Source of the DNA: Panicum virgatum
Taxonomy: Eukaryota; Streptophyta; Magnoliopsida; Poales; Poaceae
Direction of reading: 5' to 3'
Assembly (NCBI RefSeq): GCF_016808335.1
Contig: NC_053147.1
Location: forward strand, 17,904,913 to 17,968,912
Length of the DNA: 64,000 bases
The position numbers were made by a program, and so were the translations under genes. Positions within the stretch are counted from its first letter, which is position 1. The number at the start of each line of letters is the position of its first letter. Below are positions 44,001-56,196 of the stretch, piece by piece. Below the pieces are notes generated by a model. It ran no database searches and was not told where the DNA came from. It saw only the letters and a list, made by a program, of their open reading frames with translations.

Positions 44001-44616
44001 GTGCTGGGGGCGATACCCCCCAGTCCCACTTCGGTGGTCGCTCCCGGAGTACCCTGTTGGTGAACGTCGGGAGCATGCCACTGTAGTTCCGTAGGTAGAA
44101 CCACCCTCGACTCCACCCGGCGTTGTTCGTCGTCATCTTACTGGGGATGTACAAGTTCTTCCGGTACGGATACACGTGGAGCGTTAGGCCACCGGCGGGC
44201 GCGAACTACTTCGGTTGGCCCCGCGCGTTCTCGGCGAAGAGCTCTCCGCGGAACAGGTGGATCCATAGATCCCAATGAGCTTCGATCCTGAGGTACTCCT
44301 CGCAGATGACGACGAAGACCGCCGCCTACGAGATGGAGTTGGGGTTGAAGTTATGCAGCTCTGCTCCATAGTACTCGCACAACGCCCGCATGAACCTGCA
44401 GATGGGGACGCCGAAGCCCCGCTCATGAAGATGCACGAAACTCACAACGTAGCCCTGGGGGGGCTTTGGCTCGGTCTCCTTTGGCCGCGGGGAGATCCAC
44501 GCCGGCGCCCCCGAGTTGGGGTTCAGCAGCAACAGCCGGTCGGCGACCAACTGCTCCAGAACCGCCACGGTGGCGGAGGACTTCCCCCACGGCAATGGCT
44601 CTTGGACATCCGACAT
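41003..44616 (-). pseudogene. Spliced antisense gene of the Tat element (5 exons), Transposase_28-like
   Basis: Minus-strand exons: 44616-43702, 43630-43083, 42996-42143, 42065-41529, 41462-41003. The four introns of 66-86 bp all have GT-AG ends (e.g. GTAAGT...TTTCCAG). Protein sense continues across each junction. Exon 1 (LVADRLLLLNP, HERGFGVPICRFMRALCEYY) resembles the putative gypsy type transposon domain (PF04195). Exon 2 is basic then acidic, exon 3 Ala/Glu-rich, and exons 4-5 form a long coiled coil with repeated REAEAQ/LRRLRTALE units. Function unknown; a DNA-binding or scaffolding role is only a guess. TAG stops (43612, 44197 and 44338 regions, 42176) and frameshifts in exons 3 and 4 show decay. 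Confidence 0.78.
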
Positions 44617-47228
44617 CTCTTCGAGTCACAGGGGTATGTGGGAATGTATGCTCCGGGACAATTGAGGTGCGCTCTCACTCTCCTTCCTCTTCCTCCTTTC
44701 GCTCTTGGCTGCGGGCTCAGGATGCAGTGGAGACGGAGAAGGCAAAGCGAGACGAAGGCAAATAGCCAGGTGAGCCCAAAACAACCCCTTTCTCTTTGTT
44801 TTTATTCACCGCGACGGGCGGGTCCGCCGCCACAGCCCGAATCTACCGCATTGAATGCGGTAGATTTCGCTGTCGCTAACGGCTGGGCCCCGCGGCCACA
44901 GAAGTCTCCCACGCGCGCACGCAGCAATAATTGCGGCACGGTAACCGACGTGCGCGGTGCAACTATTGCACTGTCCCATCCGTCAGCCGCCGCCCACGCC
45001 GCTTCGTCTGCCCGAGGCTGCCGCCTGAAAAGGCGCGCCTGCACTGCACCGCACGAATCGGGCCATATCGCCCACAACCAGCGAAAGACCCGCGTGCGTG
45101 ACCCGCGACTCCGCGCCATTCTCAAATCATGACAAAATATTCCTCCCGGGGGCTCTTTACCCTCGAAGGAATCGCATTCCGAGGCCTTACTGATCAGGGG
45201 TTCAAAGCTTGGCCCGTCGAGGGTTCGACAGGCGCCCCAGATCGCCAGAGTCAGGGATTGCATGGATGTGCCGTACAAGCTACCCTCGAACACAGAGTTC
45301 GAGACATCCTACGCAGTGTTCAAGGCCAGTCGAGGGTGCCTAGTAGGGGGATCCCATCGAGAGAGAGCATCGAGCCCTCGGACCCTATCGAACGGGTCCG
45401 AGCCCCGCCTAGCGAACCTTCTCAAGCGCTTTATGTGACGTGTCCATGGACCACGAGGCGACCCTTATCGAACGGGGCATGGACGTCCGCTTGAACTACC
45501 CACTAACAGCTCACTGAGGCAGCCATAGCTCGCGGCCCGAGCATGGGTAGCATGGTGCGCTTCACCCCTCCTCCCTGCGAAAGGGCGACGAGGGTCGTAA
45601 TCGGTCGTAATCAAAGATGAGGATTCCCTTGAACGCCTTCACATGGGCCTAGGCTCGGGGGCTCCTCGCACACTGAGGCTCAGGCCTCGCCCTCGAATAA
45701 GTCGACGACCGTCGATTGTGAAGCTCCACGTGTCTAACCATATCCCCCACTATTAACGCGCGCCCGACTGATGGTTAAGCTGAACGCCGGGTCGCAGTAC
45801 CAGCACCGAGAATGCCGAGGGCAGCTGAAAGAGTGCCGATCCCGGCTAAAAAAGATGCTGGATGGCCACCCCAGTGAAGCAACCCAGCGGGGCGACATTT
45901 ATAGCCCTTGGACGAGTACAAACACTCCTCCAAGGCCTCGTGGGCTACACCCGCGGGTGCGCTGACGCGCCCCCACGAAGGAAACTTCACACATATTCGA
46001 GAGCTGTAACCCTCTGTACATCCCTATACCCTCGGTCATCCTCCCCGTAAAGGAGAAAGGGACTTTATTGCTCGATGCAAATAAAGATTACAAAGGGTTA
46101 CCGGCGCGAAGCCATCGAAAGGTACAAACACATTGCCACCTGCGTGGCAATTTCCCCTATCTTGGGGAGGAGCGAGTGACGAAGAAAAGCACCGAGCCCC
46201 TGGCTGACGTGACGGCCAGGCTGCTAGGGATGCGAGGAACAGCCCCCAGGCCGCACAGGTCCAGCGGGATGCTCTCCTCGCAAGCTTTCTTCTAGCGTCC
46301 CCTCCACCGAAGACTATGCGGGGGGTCGAGCTGGCGGACAGCACCCTCCACACTGTCTCCCCGAGAGCAACCTTGTTGCCGGGGGGGACGATGCGAACAA
46401 CAGCCACCAAACCTGGCACTAACGCCATGGTCAGGCGTATTCATCCCCCTTCAGGTTAGGGGACATCGCAGGAGCAGGACCCCACAGGCCCAATGCTCTT
46501 CTGCTGATCCCACTGAAGCTGAGGGATGGTGCGCACGCCCTCTCTGGCTTTCCCCCGCTGCTCGCAAGCATTCTTCTAGCACCAAAGCCTAAAAAAGCCA
46601 GGCCACCCTGTCTGGGGGCCGGTCACGAAAGGCAAAGGAAAACATTACAAGACTTAGGCGATGCTGGAAGAAAGAATAGGGGAGTTGGAGAGGAAAGGGA
46701 ACCCTACGACCCCTATTTATTGCTGCGTCGGGCGCCAAGCTTCAAGCCTATCGAAGGACAAGGGCTTGGATCGCCTGTGATGGCGCGGCCCTCCACGAGC
46801 GAAAGATACCCTCGGTCACCGTGCCGAGACGCGACGCGACAAACAAAGCCGGGTCCCTGGACGCTAAGCGGCACAGCATCGGCCCAGGCCGACCGCCCTC
46901 AAACGGCGCGTCGCAAGGCGACCAGGGAAAGCGGGGCCAAGGCCCTGAGCGCGCGACAGCACGACAAAAGCACTAGCTGCTGAGCAGCAGGCGCCATCAT
47001 CGCCCTGGCCCACTCAGCACACTGACGCGTCTTGTCCCCGGAACAAACAAAACAAAGGGCGCGCGCCTCGAAAAACACTCCTCGCAGGCGCAGTCCCCCG
47101 ACCAACGAGTTGTCACATCAGCTGGGCTGGCACCCAGGTGCGCCTGGCGGGTGCGCAGCACCGACCGATCACATCAAGGGGGAAAATCGCCGAAATACCC
47201 TTTGGCCGAATCCCCCGACTCGATCAAA
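44617..47228. other. Long 3' non-coding region of the Tat element
   Basis: GC-rich, no conserved frame. It must contain the promoter of the antisense gene at its left side. CCCTCGA-type motifs recur (45160, 45280, 45370, 46020), like those in the LTR. Confidence 0.6.
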
Positions 47229-47242
47229 GCCTCGGGGGCTAC
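47229..47242 (+). other. Polypurine tract of the Tat element
   Basis: CCTCGGGGGCTAC immediately before the 3' LTR start TGTCAGGTACC. Confidence 0.65.
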
Positions 47243-48669
47243 TGTCAGGTACCACGATTAGGGACACCTGAATCGAGGTACTAAGATCACCCTGAAAAAT
47301 GCGAACACACGTTAGGCAACTGGGCCCGCCAAGGCCCACGGCCTCCTTCCAATCCGGAAGAAAGTAAAGGACTCAAAGAAGCCCAGCATGCGGCCCATTC
47401 GCATCCCCCTCAAACCCGCGGGGCAAACTCCGCCTCGCTCGAGGGCTCCCATCGAGACCCTCAACCACACCCCGCATCTCCGTCTCGCTCGAGGGTAGCG
47501 ATCCTACCCTCGAGCGGGCAAATCATCTCCGCCTCGCTCGAGGCCACCCCTTGGCATAAGGGACAAACGGTCCTGACGCTCACCCGCCCGTCGTACGGAG
47601 GCATTAAAAGCCAACTCCCCACAGTGGCTGTGACCGGGGTCCCATCCGCCAACTCCGGTCACTGCTCCGCCATCCCGAGTGCTGTGACATCACTATGAGA
47701 CCTACGACGCGGGACGAGACGCGCTCGGCACTGCTCCCGTTACTATTCTGCCAACTCCGGCTGTCCGGACTCCACCTCATCACACGTATGGCCCCGGACC
47801 CGCCTCCTGCTTGGGAATGGGGTCCGACGATGCCACGTGCCCCTCCAGGAGGGACGCTCAGCACACGCAGCCGGAGTCCCGGACCTCCCCCCTCGACGAG
47901 TCCGGGACCTCCACGCAACCCTCGAACCTCCCACCTCGAGGGGTCTGGGACCCCAAAGCAACCCTCAGACCTCCTTAGTGTGCACACCAGCACTTTATCC
48001 AGGGGGGTCCGGGACCGCCGCGTGCCCCGCCACCGCTGGAGCACGCAGGACACTAACCTGCAGGGCCCACGGAACGCCACGTCTGGAGGACTGAACATCC
48101 TATAGCGACGACCACGCCGCCTGCTTGGGTTGGCAGGACGCCGGCGCGATCTCCGCGAGGTCAAGGACGATGCCCAGGACGACCACCACGCCCGACGCCA
48201 TACCCCACAGTGTACTTCCCACAGTACTCGACTATTGTATCCCCGCAACTCGGGGAGAAATGACAACCTCTGCGATCCCCTGTACATGTACCCATCCCTC
48301 CTTGTGTCTATAAAAGGAGGAGGCGGGCTACCCTGGGGTCGGTCGGCTCTTAGGGTTTTTTACACCTCACGCAGAGCACGCACTTGCATCTAGCCCCAAC
48401 ATCGCTATTCGCCACACTCAACCCCTCTTCTAGTAGAGACTTGGGAGCCTCCCTCCCTCTCTCACCTCGCTTGTACCCCCTACTACAAGCACTCCGGGTG
48501 CAAGATAATATAGTGCCCTCGCACACCCCTTTGCTGGACGTACGGCCCCGTGGCCGGAACCAGGATAAACCCGTGCGTTACTGTGTTGCCTCTTGCATCA
48601 ACATCTGGGACGAGGAAACACGCAGCATTTACTAGTTGGGATCCGGACCCTCGGGTCAGGGCACCGACA
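47243..48669 (+). repeat. 3' LTR of the Tat element, also 5' LTR of a second truncated copy
   Basis: 1,427 bp, TGTCAGGTACC ... CACCGACA. The next bases are a primer-binding region and gag leader, not flanking DNA. TATA box at 48309-48316. Confidence 0.92.
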
Positions 48670-49485
48670 GTTGGCGTGCCAGGTAGGGGCTCGCTGCGTG
48701 ACATTTTCTCTCTTGTTCCCATTTGATCTCCAGGGATGGCGGGCAGATCCAACCCATACCCCATGGGCGTCTCGGATCCGCTCCCAGCGGGGTACGTGAT
48801 CTGGTTCGGGAGTCTCGAGTTCAGAGCAACCGGCAACGGTTACCTCATGGAGCTCCTCCCGCCCAGACGCAACCCCGTCACTCCGACTTCACCAGCCCAG
48901 CGCGACAGGCGCTCGGGCCACCGTCCACGACAAGCACGCGCGGAGTGGCGCTGTGCGGCATGCCACAGCTCCCCCACATGGGTTGAGGCTAGCATGTCGC
49001 AACTTAGCATCGCGGCCAACGAGGCCATCGCTTCGTCATCACGTGCCTCGGCGTCATCTGTGCCGGCACCATCATCTGTTACAGCACCAGTGCCTCCCAG
49101 GGGGGCTCGACCTTGCCGTCGCCCTTTCCCTTCGGGATGCGCAACGCTGCCACCTATGCTTCTTCAATCAGCACTAACTTCACCGAGTATGAGGATCTGC
49201 CGGGTCATCATCTTCTATCGATCCGCAACCTCATCGCATCGTCTCCCGACGAATCCTACCCCGAAACGGCGAGCTCAATCGCCGACGACATCAACTTCTT
49301 CATAAACAATTTCACGGCCGAAGAGGCCGAGGATTACTCCGGGGTGCGCGACCCCGACGCATTCCTCTCGTTCCAGCTCACGACGGCTTATTGCCTCACC
49401 TGCTCTGAGGACTCCAGTGAGGGGGAGTACAACCCCACTCGGGAGTGCTTCATGGCTGACCTCGCGGACGAGCAAAACGATCAAT
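48670..49485 (+). pseudogene. gag: Second, truncated Tat gag start
   Basis: Repeats 34101-34914 closely: the same leader and the same ATG (48736, MAGRSNPYPMG). It carries a small deletion near 49093 that shifts frame; the sequence continues in another frame from 49113. The match stops abruptly after GAGCAAAACGA at 49485, where unrelated gypsy LTR sequence begins. Confidence 0.88.
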
Positions 49486-50987
49486 AGTACTGTTCGACGT
49501 AATTTAGGTAATTAGCTTTCCGGTTTCGACTATCTCCTACTCCCGGCATGTGGTTAGTACTGTTCAATCCTCGATCAATAGTGCCAACAATGGTACGGTC
49601 CTCAATCGACACAGGTGGAGTCTCGGTTTTTCCTTTATTCCATAGTCATGTCCAACTTTCCTCCACCCGGTCTCCACTTTCAATCATACAGTACTCTTTT
49701 CCCATAACCTTTTGAAATAACAACCCTACATCTCGCGGGTGACAGGAAATCACCCGTCTTCTACAGAATCTAATTTACGCGTAGCAGTGCTATCGTCCTG
49801 CACATACTAATAGAGACACTGGAGTAATCTAGGGATTATGCATCTAGGGTTCCATACAACTCCTAGAAACTTAATGCACAAGTACATAATTTAATAACAC
49901 TTTGTAAATTTAAAGTAAGGGTTATGCTCCGGGGCTTGCCTTGCAAGTCAGCGGGGTTAACAACGTCTTCCGGAGCTTGCTCAACGGCTTCCTCGATCTG
50001 CTGCTCTCCTGCTGGTGGCTCCTGGACCGGCTCAGCAACTAGCTCGTAGACGGCTTCATTCGCGGCGTCTACACATATGAAAAAGGATGCAGTGCAATAC
50101 TTAAAATGGTGCAATGAAATGATATAAGTGTTCATGATGCAATGATATTACCGAAAGAAAGATTATTTGGCAGCGCAAAAAGGAAAACTGCAGCTAGGAG
50201 CGAAACACGTGCAAGAACTCAACTTGCAGGCATGAATAAAGCAACAAAATTTTACTAGCATGTAAATACATTGGTGTCATATGCAAGAAAAATTTTATTA
50301 GCCTTTATCGCAAAAAGAAAGTATTTATTTTGCCCCTAGCCACATAAACTGTGCACAACAAAGATTTGCAAACTACACAAAGCTTTTACATACAAAATTT
50401 TTTCAGTGAACTACACAAGTGAAGAGTAAGCTACTACAAAAATTTCTTAATTTTTAGAGCAACAGAACAACTGGTATAAAATAAACTAGCTTAGATACAA
50501 ATCAAAATTTTAGCAAGGGCAAAATTGACATTTTACATACATGAGTATTTTTTCTCTGAAGATCTTAATCTGATCAACCCAACAAAATTTAGTTTGAATT
50601 TTTTGCGTTTTTCTATATTTTTCTACACATTTTCAAAGTTTTCAGCCGAAATAAATAATAAACAAAACCCTAAAGGGGGCTGACAGCCGGGCCCCACATG
50701 TCAGTGGGAGCCCAGCTCCCAGCTCCCCTACTCCACGCCATGGCCGTGGCCATGGCCACGGGCGCACCGCGGCGGCGGCGTTCCCCTCCGGCGGGGACCG
50801 GCCGGCGGCGCGGCAGCGCTGGCCCACGGCCAGGGCGGGCAGGCGGCCCCGGGGCGCGCGGCGGGGTCGTGGGGCCCCACGCAGGGCGGCCCCGCGGCGT
50901 GCGCGCGTGGCGCGTAGAGCGCCCATGGCGGCGCGGCGGCGAACCGGTGGCGGCAACGCCAGTTTCAAGGGGAAAAAGGGCCGGGGG
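49486..50987 (-). mobile_element. Fragment of a second gypsy (Tekay/Del-like) LTR family, left piece
   Basis: Minus orientation. The part at 50466-50987 is repeated at 59881-60337. The left part carries the LTR-like blocks CTCGCGGGTGAC (49730) and a spaced GCTGACTTGCAAGGCAAG block on the minus strand (49945), similar to the leader region of the Tekay LTR at 53130. No gag or pol is attached. Cut at the right by the Tekay insertion at 50988. Confidence 0.6.
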
Positions 50988-53900
50988 TGTAACACCCTAA
51001 TGTAAAATTCCAGTTTTATTAATAAAGTTAATTTGCCCCCTTTGTTTTTCTAAGATTTTATATGCTTAGCCTTGCATTTAATTTAATTTTTTCTTTCACA
51101 AATAATAAAAAAAAATTCTTAGCTTAACATGTTTGTGCATTCATGCTGGTGCATAATTTTATTTGATTGAGTGTGGTTTGAATTCAAATTCAAATTTGAA
51201 TTCAAATAAGTTTAGTTTGGTTTGAAATAGGAAATAGAAAAGGAAAGGAAAAAGGAAACCCAATCAAACCCAAACCCAAGAAGCAGCCCAGCGGCCAACC
51301 CGGCGGCCCACTCTTTCCCTCAGCCTGCGGCCTCCTTTCCGTGGGCCCGCTCCCACGCGTCCGGCCCAGCACTTCACACCCCCCGCTCAGCGCTCGGCCC
51401 AGCAAAGCCGCTTCGGCCCGCTCACCCGTACGCCACTCAGCCGCATCCCGCGCAACGCGCTCGCCCCGCTCGCTGACGCACCGGCCCCATGGGTCAGACC
51501 CGTCTTCCTCGCCGTGACGCCCGCTCACGCTCTCGTCCGCGCAGCTCAGCCCCGCTCGCCCACTCTGCTCCGTGGACCAACCCCGACACCAGGGCCACCG
51601 GCCAGCCGTCCAGTGTCCCGACCTTCTAGAAGCCGCGCCCCGAGCCCAGATCACGCCGAGCTGATCTGCTTTGCCCGCACTGCCCCGGCCGCCCGCGATC
51701 CTCGGCCGTGATTGTCGTCGCGCTCGCACCAGGCACGCACGCCCAAATCCATGGCCCTCCTTTTATTGGCACCCCGCGCCCCCTGCGCCCTCACCTCGCC
51801 ATCCCGCAGCCGCCGCCAGCCTGAGATCCACCACGCCCGCTTTGCTCCGTCGTGCCGAGCTCTTGGCGCCGCCGTGGCCGCACCGCTCCACCGCACCACA
51901 GCCAACCCAAAGCCGCGTAGCAACTCCGCCTAGTGCACATGACCTTTCCTGAGTGCACTGCCCCGACCTTGGTCCACACCCGCGCCGGGATTTCATCGAG
52001 CATCGTCGTAGGTGAGTTCGGTCCGCCACCCGATTCCTCACCGCTGGCGACCCCCGAGCCTCCCTGACCGTCGTGGCTCCCTCGTAGGCACTCCACGCGT
52101 CGATCCGTGGAGTCCAGGAGCACGGAGACGACCTGCAACAGCATCCTCCCCGAGCGCCGCCCGCGACTCGTCGCCGGACTTCGACGCCAGCACCCCTGTA
52201 CGGCATCTCAGCTCGAGTTCGAGCCTCGGTAAGCCGTTGCCCAACCTTCCTATGCTTTTGCGCAAGTTTCCGTAGGCCAGGGCCTGTCCTAGGCGCCGGT
52301 ACACCGCACGCCGGCAAGCACCAACGCCCAGAGCCGCCGCCACAGCCGCTTTCGTGCCCCCGAGCCCTGCCGTACCCAGCCGTTGCCTCCAGTGGATCAC
52401 CCATGTCGCGTAGATCACCTTAGAGCCAAACTCCGGTCGATTTGACCCCCGGACGACCGACTTCGGTTTACTCCGGCGAGATCCAGCCGCGCGCCGCCGC
52501 GGAGACTCTGTTCCGGCGACCCAGCGCCGCCGGCCGTGGCCCCATTTAACCCTGGCCGCCATATCCAGATCCAACGGCTCAAATTAGAAGATACCCCTTC
52601 GGCCTGGCTGTTTTGCTAAAGAGACCCTGACCTTTCCTAGATTCAACCCGCGGTCCACTGCAGTTCAAAAATAATTGCAGATCGGCCCTGTTTAACGTTT
52701 TAAACCCTGAGCTTCCTAGAAATAGAACCCGCGGTCCAGCCCCTATAGTTTTGCGAGTTAGACCCTAGATCTATCCATTAATTACATTTTAGTCCCTGGT
52801 TTTTGCGCAGAAACCCCTGGAAACTCTGTTTTTCTTGTAGTTTAGCCCCTAGATCTTGTTTTAAGCCTAGTTTTTGCGTTCTAGCTCCGTTTTAGGTGTT
52901 CTTTATGCCCATGCGATTGTTGTAACGCGTAGAATAGTTTTTGCCTAGTTTTGTTTGCTGTTTTTATGTAATGATGTACTGTTTCTTAGAGTTTGCTTTT
53001 ATTTGCATGTATGTGTATATGCTGGAGTTGTTTTGGCGTTGCGATCGTGAGTAGACGCTTAGCCTTCGGAGTACCAGTACCCGGAGCAGCCACCGTCTTC
53101 ACAGCAGTTTGAGCAGCAGTAGGAGAACTTTGAGGAAGGCAAGTATAACATGAACACCACCTATCACCTTTAAATATGATTTCATACTGTATTTTAATAT
53201 TGTATGCCTATAAGGATCATCCTAGCCACTTTATTACCTTATATATATCCCTTGGGTTCATTTTGGTTAGTTGTGCTAGGTGCTGCACTCTCACACATGG
53301 TCCTTGTTAATTAAATTGTTAATGGTCTTATGCAACTTAATTCTGAGCGTTACCCTCTGTGCTCTATACTTGAGTGGTTTACGTCTCCTTAAAACATATT
53401 TTTCTAGAAACTTGGTTTAGGGGGCTCGCACTGTGTTTTGTGCTAGCTACTCTCCATAAGAACCATACGTCATTAGAGTGACAACCTGGGATAACCGCGC
53501 AACCACAAGACTAGAATGGGACGGTCTTGGCTTACTAATTAGGTCTTTTTGGTTTGGAGTAACTTACCTGCGGGGCAAGGGTGGTAAGCTTCTATGGCCC
53601 TCGTACTGAGTGGCCTCGTCTGTGCTTTGTGTCTTGACGCCCACTAGACCTGCTCCATAGTCGCCAATCCAACCCTCGTGGTTACTCCCTACCAATGAGA
53701 TTCTTTGTAATGGCCTCATAGTGAGTTCGCTAGTCATCTCACCTACGGAAGTGTGATGAACAACTAGCGTAGCTCACGACTTGTGGGTAAAGATGTGTAA
53801 TCTCTGCAGAGTGTAAAACTGGTATACTAGCCGTGCTCACGGTCATGAGCGGCCCGGATCCTCCTTTTGATTAGTGGGGTTACCTTGGTGGTTTCGGTGT

Positions 53901-54451
53901 GGTCCTCAGAAGTTCTTAATTAATTTGATTAATTTCTATGCAACTGGGTTATGGTAATTTCATCAACTTGTAGTAATTAGCTTTAATAAAATTTTGCCAA
54001 GATTAAAAGCTAATGCAATTGAGTCAGCCAACCTTAGAGCCTCATAGTTTGTGTTATACTTGTTGAGTACAAGTTGTGTACTCACTCTTGCCTACTCTAC
54101 TCTTTTCCTCTTGTTCTTCTTGGGGATACCCTACTGCTGCTCAGTTCCCGGCGACGCGGAGGAGTTCACCCGAAGCTACCAGGAGTACGAGGACTTCTAG
54201 GCGGTTGTCTCCCAGTCGACGTCCCTGTAGCGCCCAGCTTCCGAGAGTTCCGTACCTGTTTTACGCTTCCGCATATTTGTATCAGACATTTTGTCATTTA
54301 TGTAATAAATAACATTCGTACTCGCTTTATTATATCTCTTTACGTGATATGTGCTGTGATATACTGTTCATTCTGTTGTATATACGTGTGACTTGATCCT
54401 GGCACGTATATGATTGTCCGGTTTATGTCCTTTTGTAAACCGGGTGTTACA
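50988..54451 (+). repeat. 5' LTR of the Tekay-type element
   Basis: TGTAACACCC ... GGGTGTTACA, 3,464 bp. Long LTRs are usual for Tekay/Del. AT-rich ends surround a GC-rich block (51290-52580). The first 306 bp match the 3' LTR start at 59577 with few differences. Confidence 0.92.
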
Positions 54452-54454
54452 GAG

Positions 54455-54466
54455 TGGTATCAGAGC
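54455..54466 (+). other. Primer-binding site, initiator-Met tRNA type
   Basis: TGGTATCAGAGC, three bases after the LTR end: the standard complement of the 3' end of plant initiator tRNA-Met. Confidence 0.88.
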
Positions 54467-55034
54467 TATATCGACTGTAGGACGAAAGGCTAGATAGAAC
54501 TGGTCGAGTTTTGGGTCTTCTTCTCTCTAAGCCTTGTCTACTGAAACTATTTTGCTATTATATTCCTTGAATTCTAAGATTTTTACTCGTAGATTTTGAA
54601 ACTAAGTCTTGATTTTTCTCTATAGAATAGTTTCCGTAGATTTTGACCTGAAGTAAGTCAACCGACCATCATAGGTGTAAGTTAAATGACCCTTTATAAT
54701 AGCACGATAGAACGTCCTTTGACGCGTTGTGTTAGTCAAGTGATGTGTTAAACTCGGCTAAAGTATAAAATTTGTATGTCTGTTATTGTGCAAATGTTTG
54801 ATTTGGATCTTTAGTTGATTGCATAGCTTAGTAGTTAAATTTGTTTAATAAAAAAAATTAGGTCTTAAGTTAAAGTTTAAATAATTAATAAAACGAGTTA
54901 GATCGTTGGGGCTAAAACCATGCACTCTATCATGTCTACTTTATCATGCCTAAGTCTTCCTTGCAGAAAGATATCATATCCGTCTGAAATTATTTCTGCA
55001 ATATCCTTGCTCATACATCTTTTGTTCAAATCAG
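54467..55034 (+). other. Leader between primer-binding site and gag
   Basis: AT-rich, no conserved frame. Confidence 0.6.
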
Positions 55035-56196
55035 ATGGTGAACACCAGGAGCACCGGTTCCGGTTCTGGCCAGCAGGGGCAGAACAACCATGGTACCGGA
55101 ATGCCGATGCCTCCATCCTTGACTCCGGAGCAGTTCTTCTAGCTCCAGATGCAGATGATGGCCACCCTGAACAACACCGTTCAGGCACTGCAGCAGGTCC
55201 ACGCTCAGCCACCGCCTCCGCCTCCACCACAGCAGCCCCGCGACAGGCGCGCGGAGTTTCTGAGGGGTCACCCACCGACGTTCTCCCACACGTCTGACCC
55301 ACTCCAGGTGGACGACTGGCTCCGTGCAGTGGAGCGCCAGTTGGACATTGCACAGTGCGATGAGCGGGAGCGTGTCCTGTACGCAGTAGGGCAGCTGCGA
55401 GGGGCAGCTCTTGACTGGTGGGAGTCCCACCGGATTCAAGACCACGAGGCTTTCACCTGGACCCAGTTCCGGGAGCGGTTCCGCAGCCACCACATCCCAG
55501 CATGCGTGATGAAGACGAAGAAGGAGTTCCTTGCGCTTAAGCAGGTAAATCCAGATATAATCCTTCAGCATTTCCTTTTGAGCTAAGACCTCCCTTGTTC
55601 TATCTTTTTGAAATAGGAAAAGCTAAGCTAATCCTTGGTCATACATCCTTCTTTTTCACTTCAGGGGACTATGACGGTGACGGAGTACCATGACCGTTTC
55701 CTCCAGCTCGCTCGCTACGCCCCTGCCGAGGTCGCGGATAACCGCGAGAAGCAGGAGCACTTCATGGAGGGTCTTGAGGACTACATCCAGTACACGCTGC
55801 TCAACCTCCGCTTCGACGACTTCAACCATATGGTTGACAGCGCGCTCAACACGGAGCGCAAGCACCAGGAGATGGAGGATAAGAAGAGGAAGATCACTCC
55901 AGTTGCTTCCGGCAGCAACACCCGTCCCCGCTTCCAGCCGCCACAGCAGCAGCAGTAGGCAGGCAGGCCAGGGCCAGAGGCTTCCAGCACCTCCGGCTCG
56001 TGTTGCTCCACCAGCTCTGCCAGCACCTCAGGCTCCACGGCAGGCAGCTCCTCCTGCCAGACAGTAGGCTCCAGCACTCCCTCGCGCGTGCTATCACTGC
56101 GGCCAGCCGGGGCACTACGCCAACTCTTGCCCCCGGAAGGCGCAGGCGGGACAACAGGGGCGCCCAGCTCAGCCCAGGGCGCCAGCACAGGGATGG
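55035..56196 (+). pseudogene. gag: Tekay-type gag with a 120-bp intron-like insertion
   Basis: ATG at 55035 opens a Gly/Ser/Gln-rich N-terminus, with TAG at 55140-55142. The capsid region (HTSDPLQVDDWLRAVERQL, LRGAALDWWESH) reaches FLALKQ at 55544. After a 120-bp GTAAAT...TTCAG segment it resumes as GTMTVTEYHDRFLQLARYA at 55665. A frame change in a CAG run near 55950 and a TAG at 56065-56067 follow. Then comes the zinc knuckle CYHCGQPGHYANSC, in frame with protease. Sequence on both sides of the insertion aligns as one gag protein. Confidence 0.88.
55545..55664 (+). other. Intron-like insertion within gag
   Basis: Starts GTAAATCC and ends TTTTTCACTTCAG. T-rich before the acceptor, 120 bp. 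It lies exactly between two codons and contains an in-frame TAA, so gag needs its removal to be continuous. Confidence 0.7.

Larger units (their letters stand above)
32633..48669 (+). mobile_element. Tat-lineage Ty3/gypsy retrotransposon with antisense gene, degenerate
   Basis: LTR 32633-34100, primer-binding region, gag, protease, reverse transcriptase, RNase H, a second RNase H, integrase, a long 3' region with an antisense spliced gene, polypurine tract, LTR 47243-48669. Reverse transcriptase before integrase is the gypsy order. The second RNase H and the antisense ORF mark the Tat (Retand/RIRE2-like) lineage. The 5 bases before the element are CAATC (32628-32632). They cannot be matched on the right because the LTR is followed by more element sequence. 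Many stops, several frameshifts and a deletion in reverse transcriptase inactivate it. Confidence 0.93.
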
